64,000 nt of DNA from Ruania halotolerans (lineage in GTDB: Bacteria > Actinomycetota > Actinomycetes > Actinomycetales > Beutenbergiaceae), in NCBI RefSeq assembly GCF_021049285.1, contig NZ_CP088017.1, positions 2,615,380 to 2,679,379 of the forward strand. The letters are read 5' to 3'. Shown piece after piece: positions 56,383 through 64,000 of the stretch. Below the pieces are notes generated by a model. The model was given only the letters and a program-made list of their open reading frames with translations. It was not told the origin of the DNA and searched no databases. Each line of letters opens with the position of its first letter. The first letter of the stretch is position 1. The position numbers and the translations under genes are program-made.

Positions 56383-56429
56383 CCATGCGAAAGGGGCACC
56401 GCCGCTCCGACGGTGCCCCTTCGCATGGT
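56383..56429. terminator. Bidirectional terminator between nei and clgR
   Basis: Stem of 18 bp with one bulged A: left arm 56383-56401, loop CCGCTCCGA, right arm 56412-56429 with inner core AGGGGCACCG / CGGTGCCCCT. It sits between convergent genes. Confidence 0.8.
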
Positions 56430-56452
56430 GCTGATCAGCGGGTTCGCAGGAC

Positions 56453-56761
56453 TCAGACGGTCGCGAGGTCCTCGTGGCCGAATTGACTGAGGAAGTCCGC
56501 TGGGATCGTGTCCGGAATCGCGACGCCCTCAGCGAGTGCCACGCGGTCCGAAACCTCACGCAGAACCACGGAGAGCGGAATGTTCAGGGCCTCACAGATG
56601 GAGAAGAGTAGCTCCGAAGAGGCTTCCTTCTGCCCGCGCTCCACCTCGGAGAGGTAGCCGAGGGAGACTCGCGCCGCCGACGACACCTCACGCAGGGTAC
56701 GACCCTGCCCCTGACGGGCGCCCCGAAGGACATCACCGATCTCTCGTCGTAGAACCACCAT
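56453..56761 (-). CDS. clgR: XRE-family regulator ClgR
   Basis: Activator of clp protease genes in Actinobacteria. 102 aa. HTH region [33 protein letters not shown] and a C-terminal segment ([16 protein letters not shown]) as in ClgR. ATG 56761 after GAGGGA; the open frame upstream to 56851 is rejected. The order ftsK-pgsA-cinA-clgR is conserved, supporting the call. Confidence 0.9.
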   Translation of the reverse strand: MVVLRREIGDVLRGARQGQGRTLREVSSAARVSLGYLSEVERGQKEASSELLFSICEALNIPLSVVLREVSDRVALAEGVAIPDTIPADFLSQFGHEDLATV

Positions 56762-56925
56762 GGTGCGTCCCTCCTCTCGCTCCGTCATCATCGCTACTGT
56801 CTTACCGTACCCCGGTGCACTGACACCGGCGTGCTCAGAGTGTCTCATCACCGGGTATAACGCCCACCGTCAGCGATCTGTTCCGTCGAGACCCACGGTG
56901 CAGCCGCCGCGGATTGTGGAACGCC

Positions 56926-57465
56926 TCACACTCGAGGCACCCGCTCCAGTACTCCCGCGAGTGCGGCTAGGGCCAACCCACAGGTGGCCTGGCGCACCAT
57001 CGAGCGGGGCCCCGCAAGCTGGTACCCACGCACCTGGCTGTACTCGATGCCTGTCGCTGCGCCTCGCGAGGCGACGGCGGCCACGAACACGGTCCCGGCC
57101 GGTTGACCGTCGGCCGGCCCGGGTCCGGCCACACCGGTCGTGGCCACCCCAACGTCGGCCCCGAGCAAGCGGCGGACGCCGTCGGCCATCTGCAGGGCCA
57201 CATCCGGATTCACGGGGCCACACTCGGCGAGTAGACCCCGGTCCACGCCCAAGACGTCCTCCTTCACAGCCGTCGCATACGCCACCACCCCACCGACGAG
57301 AACCATGGATGCGCCAGGCGGATCGGCCAGTCTCGCGGCCACCGCGCCAGCGGTGAGTGACTCCGCCACTGCCACCGTGAGCCCCGCCATACGGGCTCGG
57401 ATGATCACCGACCGGGTCGCGATCGTGGAAGAAGACGCGGGCACGGCGTTGCGCCCTGAACTCAT
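56926..57465 (-). CDS. CinA C-terminal domain protein (NMN amidohydrolase, PncC-like)
   Basis: 179 aa, corresponding to the stand-alone CinA C-terminal domain, which deamidates nicotinamide mononucleotide. Motifs VAVAESLTAGAVAARLAD, VVAYATAVKEDVLGV and ATTGVAGPGPADGQPAGTVF are clear; Ser36 and Lys68 are the likely catalytic pair. Start overlaps the pgsA stop (ATGA). The first about 25 residues are extra relative to the family. Confidence 0.9.
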   Translation of the reverse strand: MSSGRNAVPASSSTIATRSVIIRARMAGLTVAVAESLTAGAVAARLADPPGASMVLVGGVVAYATAVKEDVLGVDRGLLAECGPVNPDVALQMADGVRRLLGADVGVATTGVAGPGPADGQPAGTVFVAAVASRGAATGIEYSQVRGYQLAGPRSMVRQATCGLALAALAGVLERVPRV

Positions 57466-58067
57466 GGCCGCTGATCACGCACGATGCGCCACGCCCGCCA
57501 GCAATAGTCCAGGCCCGTCACCACCGTCACCGCGGCCGCCACGTACAGCACCACCAGCCCCGTCACGAGGACAATCTCTCCGAGCGGGGAGCCGAACAGG
57601 GCCGCCGCCGGAAGGAGGAGCAAACAGATGGCCACGATCTGCAGCACCGTCTTCAACTTGCCGCCGTTGGAGGCTGCCATCACCGAACGGCGCACCATCA
57701 CAAACCGCAGAATGGTGATTCCCACTTCGCGAACGAGGATCACGATGGTCACCCACCACGGGATCACCCCGAGGACAGACAGCATCACGAACGCCGAACC
57801 GGTGAGGAGCTTGTCGGCGAACGGATCGGCGATCTTGCCGAAGTTGGTGACGATTCCGCGGCTGCGTGCGATCGAGCCGTCGAGCTTATCCGTGATCGCC
57901 GCGGCAATGAACACCCCGAGCGCCCCCACTTGGGTACCGGCGCTGTCCTGCCAGAGAAGCAGCACAAAGACAGGCACCAGCACCACCCGCAGCATGGTGA
58001 GCGCGTTCGGCAGGTTCCACACCTGCGATGGCGAGTGCGTCAGCGGCGATTCAGCGTTGCTCGTCAC
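57462..58067 (-). CDS. pgsA: CDP-diacylglycerol--glycerol-3-phosphate 3-phosphatidyltransferase
   Basis: Membrane enzyme making phosphatidylglycerol phosphate. 201 aa with about five transmembrane segments. CDP-alcohol phosphotransferase motif: Asp60, Asp63-Gly64, Ala67-Arg68, Gly77, Asp81, Asp85. Start GTG 58067. In some Actinobacteria paralogues make other phospholipids, so substrate is likely but not proven. Confidence 0.9.
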   Translation of the reverse strand: MTSNAESPLTHSPSQVWNLPNALTMLRVVLVPVFVLLLWQDSAGTQVGALGVFIAAAITDKLDGSIARSRGIVTNFGKIADPFADKLLTGSAFVMLSVLGVIPWWVTIVILVREVGITILRFVMVRRSVMAASNGGKLKTVLQIVAICLLLLPAAALFGSPLGEIVLVTGLVVLYVAAAVTVVTGLDYCWRAWRIVRDQRP

Positions 58068-58165
58068 CCACCCAGACTAGGGGAATCGGCACCGATCGGC
58101 AGACCCACTCCGACGAGGTCTGGACACGCACGAAAGCGCCGAGCCGCGTCCACTACCCTCCTGCC

Positions 58166-59470
58166 ATGTCACCACGCCGCCGGCGCACCTGGGTGCTGCC
58201 CGCCGTCCTCACTCTCGTCGTCCTGATCGCCCTGACTGCAGCGCTCGGCGCTGTGGTGCATCGGGCGAGCACGGAGGAGAACGCGGATCCGACGGGCACC
58301 GGCACAGTCACCGGAGAACCCAGTACTGAGCCCCCGACCGAGGATGCGACGCCCAGCCAGGAGCCCTCCGAGGACGCCGTCTTCACGATCGGCGCCGCCG
58401 GAGATGTGCTCCCGCATGACACTCCGATCCGGGTCGCTCGCACCGACTCTGGATACGACTTCACACCGATGCTCGAAGCCACACGGCCTTGGAGTGCTGG
58501 TGTGGACCTCGCCCTGTGCAATATGGAGGTGCCGCTCGCCCTCCCAGAGGAGGAGCCGAGTGGATATCCGCTCTTCGGAGCTCCTGGGGAACTCCCGGGG
58601 AATCTCGCCGATCTCGGATGGGATGGATGCTCCACCGGCACCAACCACTCCCTGGACCGCGGACCGGACAATCTCGCCTACACCCTGGACGTCTTCGATG
58701 ACGTCGGCCTCGGCCACGCCGGCTCCGCCCGCAGTCAGGATGAGGCGGATACGCCGCAGCTCTACCGCCTCGACCGCGCCGGACAACAGATCACCGTGGC
58801 CCAGATCGGCGGCACGTACGGTACCAACGGTCTCCCGATCCCGGCCGATGCACCCTGGTCGGTCACGCTCTTGGATGCCGAATCTCTGATCAGCCAGGCA
58901 CGGCAGGCGCGGGACGCCGGCGCCGACCTGGTGGTGGCCACCTTGCACTGGGGCGTCGAGTACCAGAACAGCCCGAACTCTGAGCAGACCGAGCTGGCGC
59001 AGGCGCTCGCCGAGTCCGGGCAGGTGGACCTGGTGATCGGAAACCATCCACACGTTCCGCAGCCGTTCGCCCTGCTCGACGGCGGCCCCGACGGTTCTGG
59101 CATGTGGGTCGCCTATTCGCTCGGAAACTTCATCTCCAACCAGGACGATGCCTGTTGCGTACCGCAGACGGCCACCGGGCTGTTCATGACAGCCACCGTC
59201 GTCAAGCCTGCGGACGGCCCCGCTCGAGTCACCGGAGTGGAATGGACGCCGACCACTGTCGATCGCGAAGGCGGACAGCGGGTGTACCCGCTCGCCGAAC
59301 TCATCAGCGGTGACCAGCCCAGTGCTCTCACTCTCTCGGCCAACGAACTCCAGTCCCGTGCCGATGGTGTTCAGTCCGTGATGGCCGAGTCCACCGGCGC
59401 CGAGTTCGACGAGCGCGTCGAAGCCCCCGAACCGACAGGGCCGGAACCGGAAGTGGTGCCTCGATCGTGA
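58166..59470 (+). CDS. CapA family metallophosphatase-like protein
   Basis: 434 aa. One N-terminal membrane anchor (about 10-31), a Thr/Glu/Pro-rich linker to about 70, then the PGA_cap (CapA) domain: GAAGDVLPH, LCNMEVPL, TGTNHSLDRG, ATLHWGVEY, GNHPHVPQPF and YSLGNFI. The fold is metallophosphatase-like; in Bacillus CapA takes part in poly-gamma-glutamate export. No other capsule genes are near, so the role is open. TACCCT (58154-58159) six nt before ATG suggests a leaderless mRNA. Confidence 0.88.
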   Translation: MSPRRRRTWVLPAVLTLVVLIALTAALGAVVHRASTEENADPTGTGTVTGEPSTEPPTEDATPSQEPSEDAVFTIGAAGDVLPHDTPIRVARTDSGYDFTPMLEATRPWSAGVDLALCNMEVPLALPEEEPSGYPLFGAPGELPGNLADLGWDGCSTGTNHSLDRGPDNLAYTLDVFDDVGLGHAGSARSQDEADTPQLYRLDRAGQQITVAQIGGTYGTNGLPIPADAPWSVTLLDAESLISQARQARDAGADLVVATLHWGVEYQNSPNSEQTELAQALAESGQVDLVIGNHPHVPQPFALLDGGPDGSGMWVAYSLGNFISNQDDACCVPQTATGLFMTATVVKPADGPARVTGVEWTPTTVDREGGQRVYPLAELISGDQPSALTLSANELQSRADGVQSVMAESTGAEFDERVEAPEPTGPEPEVVPRS

Positions 59471-59500
59471 GACCGATGCGGCGGGCTGGAACGATCGACG

Positions 59501-62209
59501 TCAGGAACGATCGGTGAGAGCCCAGGCATCCTCGGAATCACCGTCGTCCTCGGAATAGACCGCGCCGTAGTCATCGCTGTCCCCGAAAGCCCCTCGGGCG
59601 CTGCTGGCGCGAACGTCGTCGTACGCCACGTCCGCGCCTCCAGCGACCGGGTCCGGTTCTGCGTCACCAGCGGCGCTCGGCGGAGTCTCCCCGCGCAGGC
59701 CAGCCAGGGTCGCGGGCAGATCGTCCGGCTGTACGAGTACGTCTCGGGCCTTCGACCCCTCAGACGGGCCGACGATCTCCCGGGATTCGAGCAGGTCCAT
59801 CAGCCTGCCCGCCTTGGCGAACCCGACGCGCAACTTGCGCTGCAGCATCGATGTCGAACCGAACTGCGTGGTCACCACGAGTTCGGCCGCCTGCAGGAGC
59901 AGGTCGAGATCGTCGCCAATGTCCTCATCCACCTGCTTCTTGACCTGCGGGACAACGACGTCCTCGCGGTAGTTCGGCTTGAGCTGCGCCTTGACGTGGT
60001 CCACCACTGCGTGGACCTCGGACTCAGTGACCCAGGCTCCTTGTACACGCATCGGCTTGGCCGCGCCCATGGGCAGGAACAGCGCGTCACCCTGACCGAT
60101 CAGCTTCTCGGCCCCGGGTTGGTCCAGCACCACACGTGAGTCAGCCAGCGAAGAGGTGGCGAACGCCAGTCGCGAGGGGACGTTCGCCTTGATCAGACCC
60201 GTGACCACGTCCACGCTGGGTCGCTGCGTGGCGAGCACCAGGTGAATACCCGCCGCCCGAGCGAGCTGGGTGATCCGCTGAATCGACGCTTCCACATCCC
60301 GCGGCGCCACCATCATCAGATCAGCGAGTTCATCCACGATGACGAGCAGGTATGGGTAGGGGGTGATCGTTCGTTCGCTGCCCGGCAACGGTTTCACCTT
60401 GCCGCTGCGCACGCCCTGGTTGAAGTCGTCAATGTGCTTGTAGCCGAACGCGGCAAGGTCGTCATAGCGGGTGTCCATCTCCCGCACCACCCACTCCAGC
60501 GCTTCCGCGGCCTTCTTTGGGCTGGTGATGATCGGGGTGATCAGGTGCGGGATGCCCTCATAGATGGTCAGCTCAACCCGCTTGGGGTCCACCAGCACCA
60601 TCCGCACTTCCTCGGGCGTGGCACGCATCATGATCGAGGTGATCATGGAGTTCACGAACGAGGACTTACCGGCACCGGTGGCACCGGCCACCAGCATGTG
60701 CGGCATCTTCGCCAAGTTGGCCACCACATAGCCGCCCTCAACGTCCTTGCCGACCCCCATCACCATCGGGTGCTCAGTGCGCCGCGCCGGGCCGGAGCGC
60801 AGCACGTCGCCCAGCGCCACCGTCTCGCGGTCCGCGTTCGGGATCTCGATGCCGATCGCCTTCTTGCCCGGGATCGGGGAGAGGATCCGCACATCGGCCG
60901 AGGCCACCGCATAGGCGATGTTCTTGCTCAGCGCAGTGACGCGCTCCACCTTCACACCCGCACCGAGCTCCACCTCGTACCGGGTCACCGTGGGGCCACG
61001 GGTGAATCCCGTCACCTCCGCGTTGACGCCGAAGTCCGTGAGCACTGCCGTGAGCGCCTCAACCACCCGGTCATTGGCCGCCGAGCGAGTCTTGTGCGGC
61101 GGGCCCTGCAGCAGTACCTCATCACCTGGGAGCGTGTACGTCAGGCCTGGATCGAGGACGAGCTGCTCGGCCCGCGCAGGCAAAGCCTCCGTCGGCGGGG
61201 CGGCCAGCTCCTCGGGCGCCGGTGAGGGAGCATCGGCGGTCGGTGCTGCCGACCGTGCGCCATGGCCGGATTCCTGCTTCGGCACGGCCGTATCGTCCGG
61301 TGCGAGCTCCGCGGCCTGCTCGAATGCCTCGTCTCCGTGGAAGGCACCCGGTTCGACGGCGGCTCCGGTCCCAGGCTCGGCCTTCCGGGCTCGCTTGCGG
61401 CGCTTGCTGACGGCGGTCGCGGCAAGATCGCCGCCGTCCGGTTCATCGTCCCCGCGAACTTCCTCACCGTCGGCATCGAGATCGGCATCGATGTCACGTC
61501 CGGTGATCCAGTCCAGTCCCTGGCGGAAGCGGCCCGGGATCGACGCGACGGGCGTGGCGGTCACCACCAGCAGTCCGAAGAAGCCGAGCAGGGCAAGGAG
61601 CGGGATGGTGACCCAGATTGTCAGGGCAGCCGAGAGCGGGTTGGCTGCGACCCAGCCGATCAGACCGCCGGCGCCAAAGACGTCGAACCAGTTCGGCGGA
61701 GCGGGCAATCCTGATGCCACGTGCACCAACCCACATACGGCCACCACGATCGCGCTGATGCCGATCGTGATGCGACCGTTCACCTCCCCACGATCCGGGT
61801 GACGCATCAACCGGATTGCGAGGAATATCAGGATGACAGGGATCACCACGGCGAGCACGCCGACCCCGCCGGCGGCGGCGGCATGTACCCAGTCCCCCGC
61901 ATTACCTGAGAGGCCGAACCACTCCCGGACCGCGACGATCACGGCCAGCGCGAGCAGGAGGAACGCGAACCCGTCCCGCCGGTGGGCAGGGTCAAGTCCC
62001 TTGGCGCCAGATCCGATCGACCGCGCCGTACCACCGATCACATGCGCCGTACCCATCCACAGGCCACGCACGATCCTGATCGGCAGTGCGGGCCTTGCCG
62101 GTTGTTTCCTGGTTCCGCGCGGCCGCGACGCGGGCGCCTTGGCGGCACTCCCGCCCTTCTTGCGTCCTGGTGCGGCGGACCGTGCGGGGGAAGTCGTACG
62201 GGTCGCCAT
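59501..62209 (-). CDS. ftsK: DNA translocase FtsK
   Basis: Septal motor that pumps chromosome ends and activates XerCD at dif. 902 aa from ATG 62209 (TTG 62230 overlaps the ribosome site AGGAGG and is less likely). A basic tail, four transmembrane segments (about 85-230), an acidic Ala/Pro/Glu linker (about 240-380), the RecA-like motor with Walker [10 protein letters not shown] near 505, and the C-terminal gamma winged helix ([25 protein letters not shown]) that reads KOPS. The last about 80 residues are acidic and disordered. Confidence 0.96.
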   Translation of the reverse strand: MATRTTSPARSAAPGRKKGGSAAKAPASRPRGTRKQPARPALPIRIVRGLWMGTAHVIGGTARSIGSGAKGLDPAHRRDGFAFLLLALAVIVAVREWFGLSGNAGDWVHAAAAGGVGVLAVVIPVILIFLAIRLMRHPDRGEVNGRITIGISAIVVAVCGLVHVASGLPAPPNWFDVFGAGGLIGWVAANPLSAALTIWVTIPLLALLGFFGLLVVTATPVASIPGRFRQGLDWITGRDIDADLDADGEEVRGDDEPDGGDLAATAVSKRRKRARKAEPGTGAAVEPGAFHGDEAFEQAAELAPDDTAVPKQESGHGARSAAPTADAPSPAPEELAAPPTEALPARAEQLVLDPGLTYTLPGDEVLLQGPPHKTRSAANDRVVEALTAVLTDFGVNAEVTGFTRGPTVTRYEVELGAGVKVERVTALSKNIAYAVASADVRILSPIPGKKAIGIEIPNADRETVALGDVLRSGPARRTEHPMVMGVGKDVEGGYVVANLAKMPHMLVAGATGAGKSSFVNSMITSIMMRATPEEVRMVLVDPKRVELTIYEGIPHLITPIITSPKKAAEALEWVVREMDTRYDDLAAFGYKHIDDFNQGVRSGKVKPLPGSERTITPYPYLLVIVDELADLMMVAPRDVEASIQRITQLARAAGIHLVLATQRPSVDVVTGLIKANVPSRLAFATSSLADSRVVLDQPGAEKLIGQGDALFLPMGAAKPMRVQGAWVTESEVHAVVDHVKAQLKPNYREDVVVPQVKKQVDEDIGDDLDLLLQAAELVVTTQFGSTSMLQRKLRVGFAKAGRLMDLLESREIVGPSEGSKARDVLVQPDDLPATLAGLRGETPPSAAGDAEPDPVAGGADVAYDDVRASSARGAFGDSDDYGAVYSEDDGDSEDAWALTDRS

Positions 62210-62343
62210 AGTGGTCTCGTTCCTCCTCAATCAGGCATGCCGAGACAGGCCTGTCGCAAGCCACTCAACCAGGTCCAGCGTGGAACGAGCGGAACTGACA
62301 CGCAGTCAGGCACCGAAAAGTCGTTCGCCCTCCTTCAGCAGGC

Positions 62344-62964
62344 TCAATCTTGCTGACTGACGGCGTTCTCCCCGCCGATGTAGCTCTCGCACACCTGCTC
62401 GTCGAACTCACCGTCGTCGAACAGTTGCTCGAGCGTCGGCTGGTCAATCTGCTCGCAATATCCCCCTGACTCGGTGTCACTCCCACCCTCACCACCCCCG
62501 CCCGGGAACGTCACGATCTCACCACCGTCCGGGTGACGGCACGTCGACGAACGACCGGGATCCTGGCTCGAGGAGGAGTTGCACTCCCAGTTCTCGATCG
62601 CCAGATAGGCACCGCTTCCCTCCGGGATCGCGGGCGGGTCGTTGTAGTAGGTATCGAGAAGGTCCTCAGCGAACGCACAGTCACTGTCCCCCGCGACGAT
62701 CTCCACCGTGAGCGTCTCACCGCTCGTGGAGGTGACCGTGCCACAGGTCTGCGGACCAGTCATCGGATCCACTGGCTCTGGCTCGGGCTCTGAAGACTGG
62801 ACCGGCTCCTCGACCACGCCGCCGGACTCCTCGCCACTGGCGGACGGCGACGCCGACTCCGACTCCGTCATCGTCTCGTGGGCCTGATCGCCGGTACCGG
62901 TGTCCGGCGCACATGCGGCCAGCGTCAGCACCAGCAATGAGAACGCCACCACGCGACGCAACAT
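62344..62964 (-). CDS. Hypothetical lipoprotein
   Basis: 206 aa. Signal peptide with lipobox LAAC (Cys18), then a Ser/Glu/Pro-rich linker (about 25-65) and a small Cys-containing domain with TCGTVTSTSGETLTVEIVAGDSDCAFAEDLL; six further cysteines suggest disulfides. ATG 62964 has CAGGAG six nt upstream. The domain is not recognised. Confidence 0.75.
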   Translation of the reverse strand: MLRRVVAFSLLVLTLAACAPDTGTGDQAHETMTESESASPSASGEESGGVVEEPVQSSEPEPEPVDPMTGPQTCGTVTSTSGETLTVEIVAGDSDCAFAEDLLDTYYNDPPAIPEGSGAYLAIENWECNSSSSQDPGRSSTCRHPDGGEIVTFPGGGGEGGSDTESGGYCEQIDQPTLEQLFDDGEFDEQVCESYIGGENAVSQQD

Positions 62965-63053
62965 GATCACTCCTGCCGGTGAATCGATCTCTGATCGTTG
63001 CACAACCGACCACCCTGTAGGAGCCCTGAAGCGGTGTTCATCGAATCGTGACC

Positions 63054-63473
63054 TCAGGCGAGCAGTCCGACGGCGAGGGTCACCAGCCCCGCGACCAGCG
63101 GTACCGCTCCGGCCACCAGCAGCCCCACCCACCGGTTCGGCGACGTGCGCCCTTCGCCTAGCGCGGAGAGGAAGAATCCGGCCGGCATCATGATGGCCGC
63201 CACCAGCACACCGGACCGGGCGAGCCAGAGCCAGAAGCCAGTGAGTGCCGTCGATTCCGCCAGCAAGAGACATACCAGACCGAACACGATCAGGATGCCC
63301 GCATGACCGTGACCGGCACGATAGAAGGACCGTTGAAACTCCGTGGCCGGAACACGACCGGAGGCGACGCGGGCGAGGAAGGCACCTCCGGAAGTCACGG
63401 TCACGGCGGCGAGCAGGACGATTCCGGCGGTGGTCTGGGCATCAGTCGACAGGGTCAGCACGGCAGGGCTCAC
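63054..63473 (-). CDS. Small four-helix membrane protein
   Basis: 139 aa, four predicted transmembrane segments, with SFYRAGHGHAGILIVFGLVCLL between the first two, a motif seen in uncharacterised actinobacterial membrane proteins. GTG start at 63473 with a weak GAGAA site. Divergent from a TetR regulator across a 13-bp operator-like palindrome, so it is probably that regulator's target. Function unknown. Confidence 0.7.
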   Translation of the reverse strand: MSPAVLTLSTDAQTTAGIVLLAAVTVTSGGAFLARVASGRVPATEFQRSFYRAGHGHAGILIVFGLVCLLLAESTALTGFWLWLARSGVLVAAIMMPAGFFLSALGEGRTSPNRWVGLLVAGAVPLVAGLVTLAVGLLA

Positions 63474-63492
63474 TTCTCGTGATGGGAGTTCT

Positions 63493-63505
63493 CTAACAGC
63501 GTTAG
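63493..63505. promoter_or_regulatory. TetR-type operator
   Basis: CTAACAGCGTTAG, two perfect 5-bp arms around AGC, between the divergent membrane protein and TetR genes and 20 nt from the former's start. Shape and place fit a TetR/AcrR operator. Confidence 0.6.
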
Positions 63506-63550
63506 CAAACAGTGTGACGAAACCTCTGTCAAGGCCGTACGCTCACCTGT

Positions 63551-64000
63551 GTGGCCAGACCTCGCCAATACGACGACGCCGTTCGACGGCGGCTCCTCGA
63601 CCGCGCCTCGCACCTGATCTCCACCCACGGCGTGGGCGGACTCTCCCTGCGCCAGCTCGCCGCCGAGGCCGAGACGACAACGGCCGCCGTCTACACGTTG
63701 TTCGGCGCGCGGGACGACCTCGTCCGTGCCGTCGTCGATGAAGGCTTCAGCCGGTTCGCCGCGCACCTGCGGTCTGTGGAGCGCAGCGCGAATCCGGGGG
63801 CAGACCTCCTCGCATTGGGAATGGCCTACCGGCGCAGTGCACGTGCCGACCCGCACTTCTACCGGATCATGTTCGGGCCCGGTGAGTTCCGCTCTGGTGC
63901 CGACAGCATGGCCGAACCCACATTCGTGGTGCTGGCAGAGGCCGTCGCCCGGCTACACCCTGGGGTCGACCAGACCCGTACACAGGCGGAAGCACTCCGC
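63551..64000 (+). CDS. TetR/AcrR family regulator (C-terminus cut by window edge)
   Basis: 150 codons visible from GTG 63551. N-terminal HTH: RRRLLDRASHLISTHGVGGLSLRQLAAEAETTTAAVYTLFGARDDLVRAV. The following helices (ALGMAYRRSARADPHFYRIMFG) resemble the WHG/TetR_C_33 ligand domain. TACGCT (63538-63543) ends seven nt before the start and no Shine-Dalgarno is seen. Probably represses the divergent membrane protein. Confidence 0.9.
   Translation, partial: MARPRQYDDAVRRRLLDRASHLISTHGVGGLSLRQLAAEAETTTAAVYTLFGARDDLVRAVVDEGFSRFAAHLRSVERSANPGADLLALGMAYRRSARADPHFYRIMFGPGEFRSGADSMAEPTFVVLAEAVARLHPGVDQTRTQAEALR

Overview
The window is high-GC DNA with actinobacterial gene content and order. The neighbourhoods mraZ-rsmH-ftsL-ftsI-murE-murF-mraY-murD-ftsW-murG-murC-ftsQ-ftsZ, dinB-SAV_6107 HEPN, lexA/LysM/nrdR, miaB-miaA-dapF, gluABCD-recX-recA and ftsK-pgsA-cinA-clgR are typical of Actinobacteria. 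Gene content and the MurE acceptor-site motif (DDPH instead of DNPR, suggesting L-Lys rather than meso-DAP) point to Micrococcales, possibly near Ruania, Georgenia or Beutenbergia. That placement is inference. Everything looks chromosomal and core; I see no phage, insertion sequence, CRISPR array, rRNA or tRNA.

Positions 1-16,000 hold the division and cell wall (dcw) cluster on the minus strand, from mraZ (15,982) to ftsZ (cut by the left edge). Most junctions overlap by 1-8 nt. Two junctions (mraY-murD and rsmH-ftsL) are bridged by micro-ORFs made of the same 30-residue unit (two copies and one copy), each locked to both neighbours by ATGA overlaps; this is the most unusual feature. GTGG-type boxes at a 10-nt period, matching the known MraZ operator pattern, lie upstream of mraZ, just upstream of rsmH, and in front of the divergent MoxR operon.

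Positions 16,200-24,000: a MoxR ATPase / DUF58 / membrane transglutaminase operon, a DUF3040 protein, the SOS-type dinB operon, a spermidine synthase-like protein sharing its LexA box, a 7-bp tandem repeat and a cold shock protein. Positions 24,200-41,800: PAC2 protein, HelD-like helicase, serA, aldo-keto reductase, nrdR, a LysM protein divergent from lexA, ldh, a DinG-type helicase, hflX, a methyltransferase, dapF, miaA and miaB. Positions 41,900-50,300: a glutamate-type ABC transporter (gluABCD), recX and recA, a PadR regulator with its membrane partner, a truncated HNH endonuclease and DUF3046. Positions 50,400-64,000: a very large Lhr helicase with nei, clgR, cinA, pgsA, a CapA-like protein, ftsK, a lipoprotein, a small membrane protein and a TetR regulator running off the right edge.

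DNA damage response is well represented. LexA-type boxes are visible before dinB, lexA/LysM and recA, and recX, nei, lhr, dinG and helD lie nearby. Many stand-alone genes have a TANNNT-like hexamer ending 6-8 nt before the start codon and no Shine-Dalgarno sequence, which suggests leaderless mRNAs.
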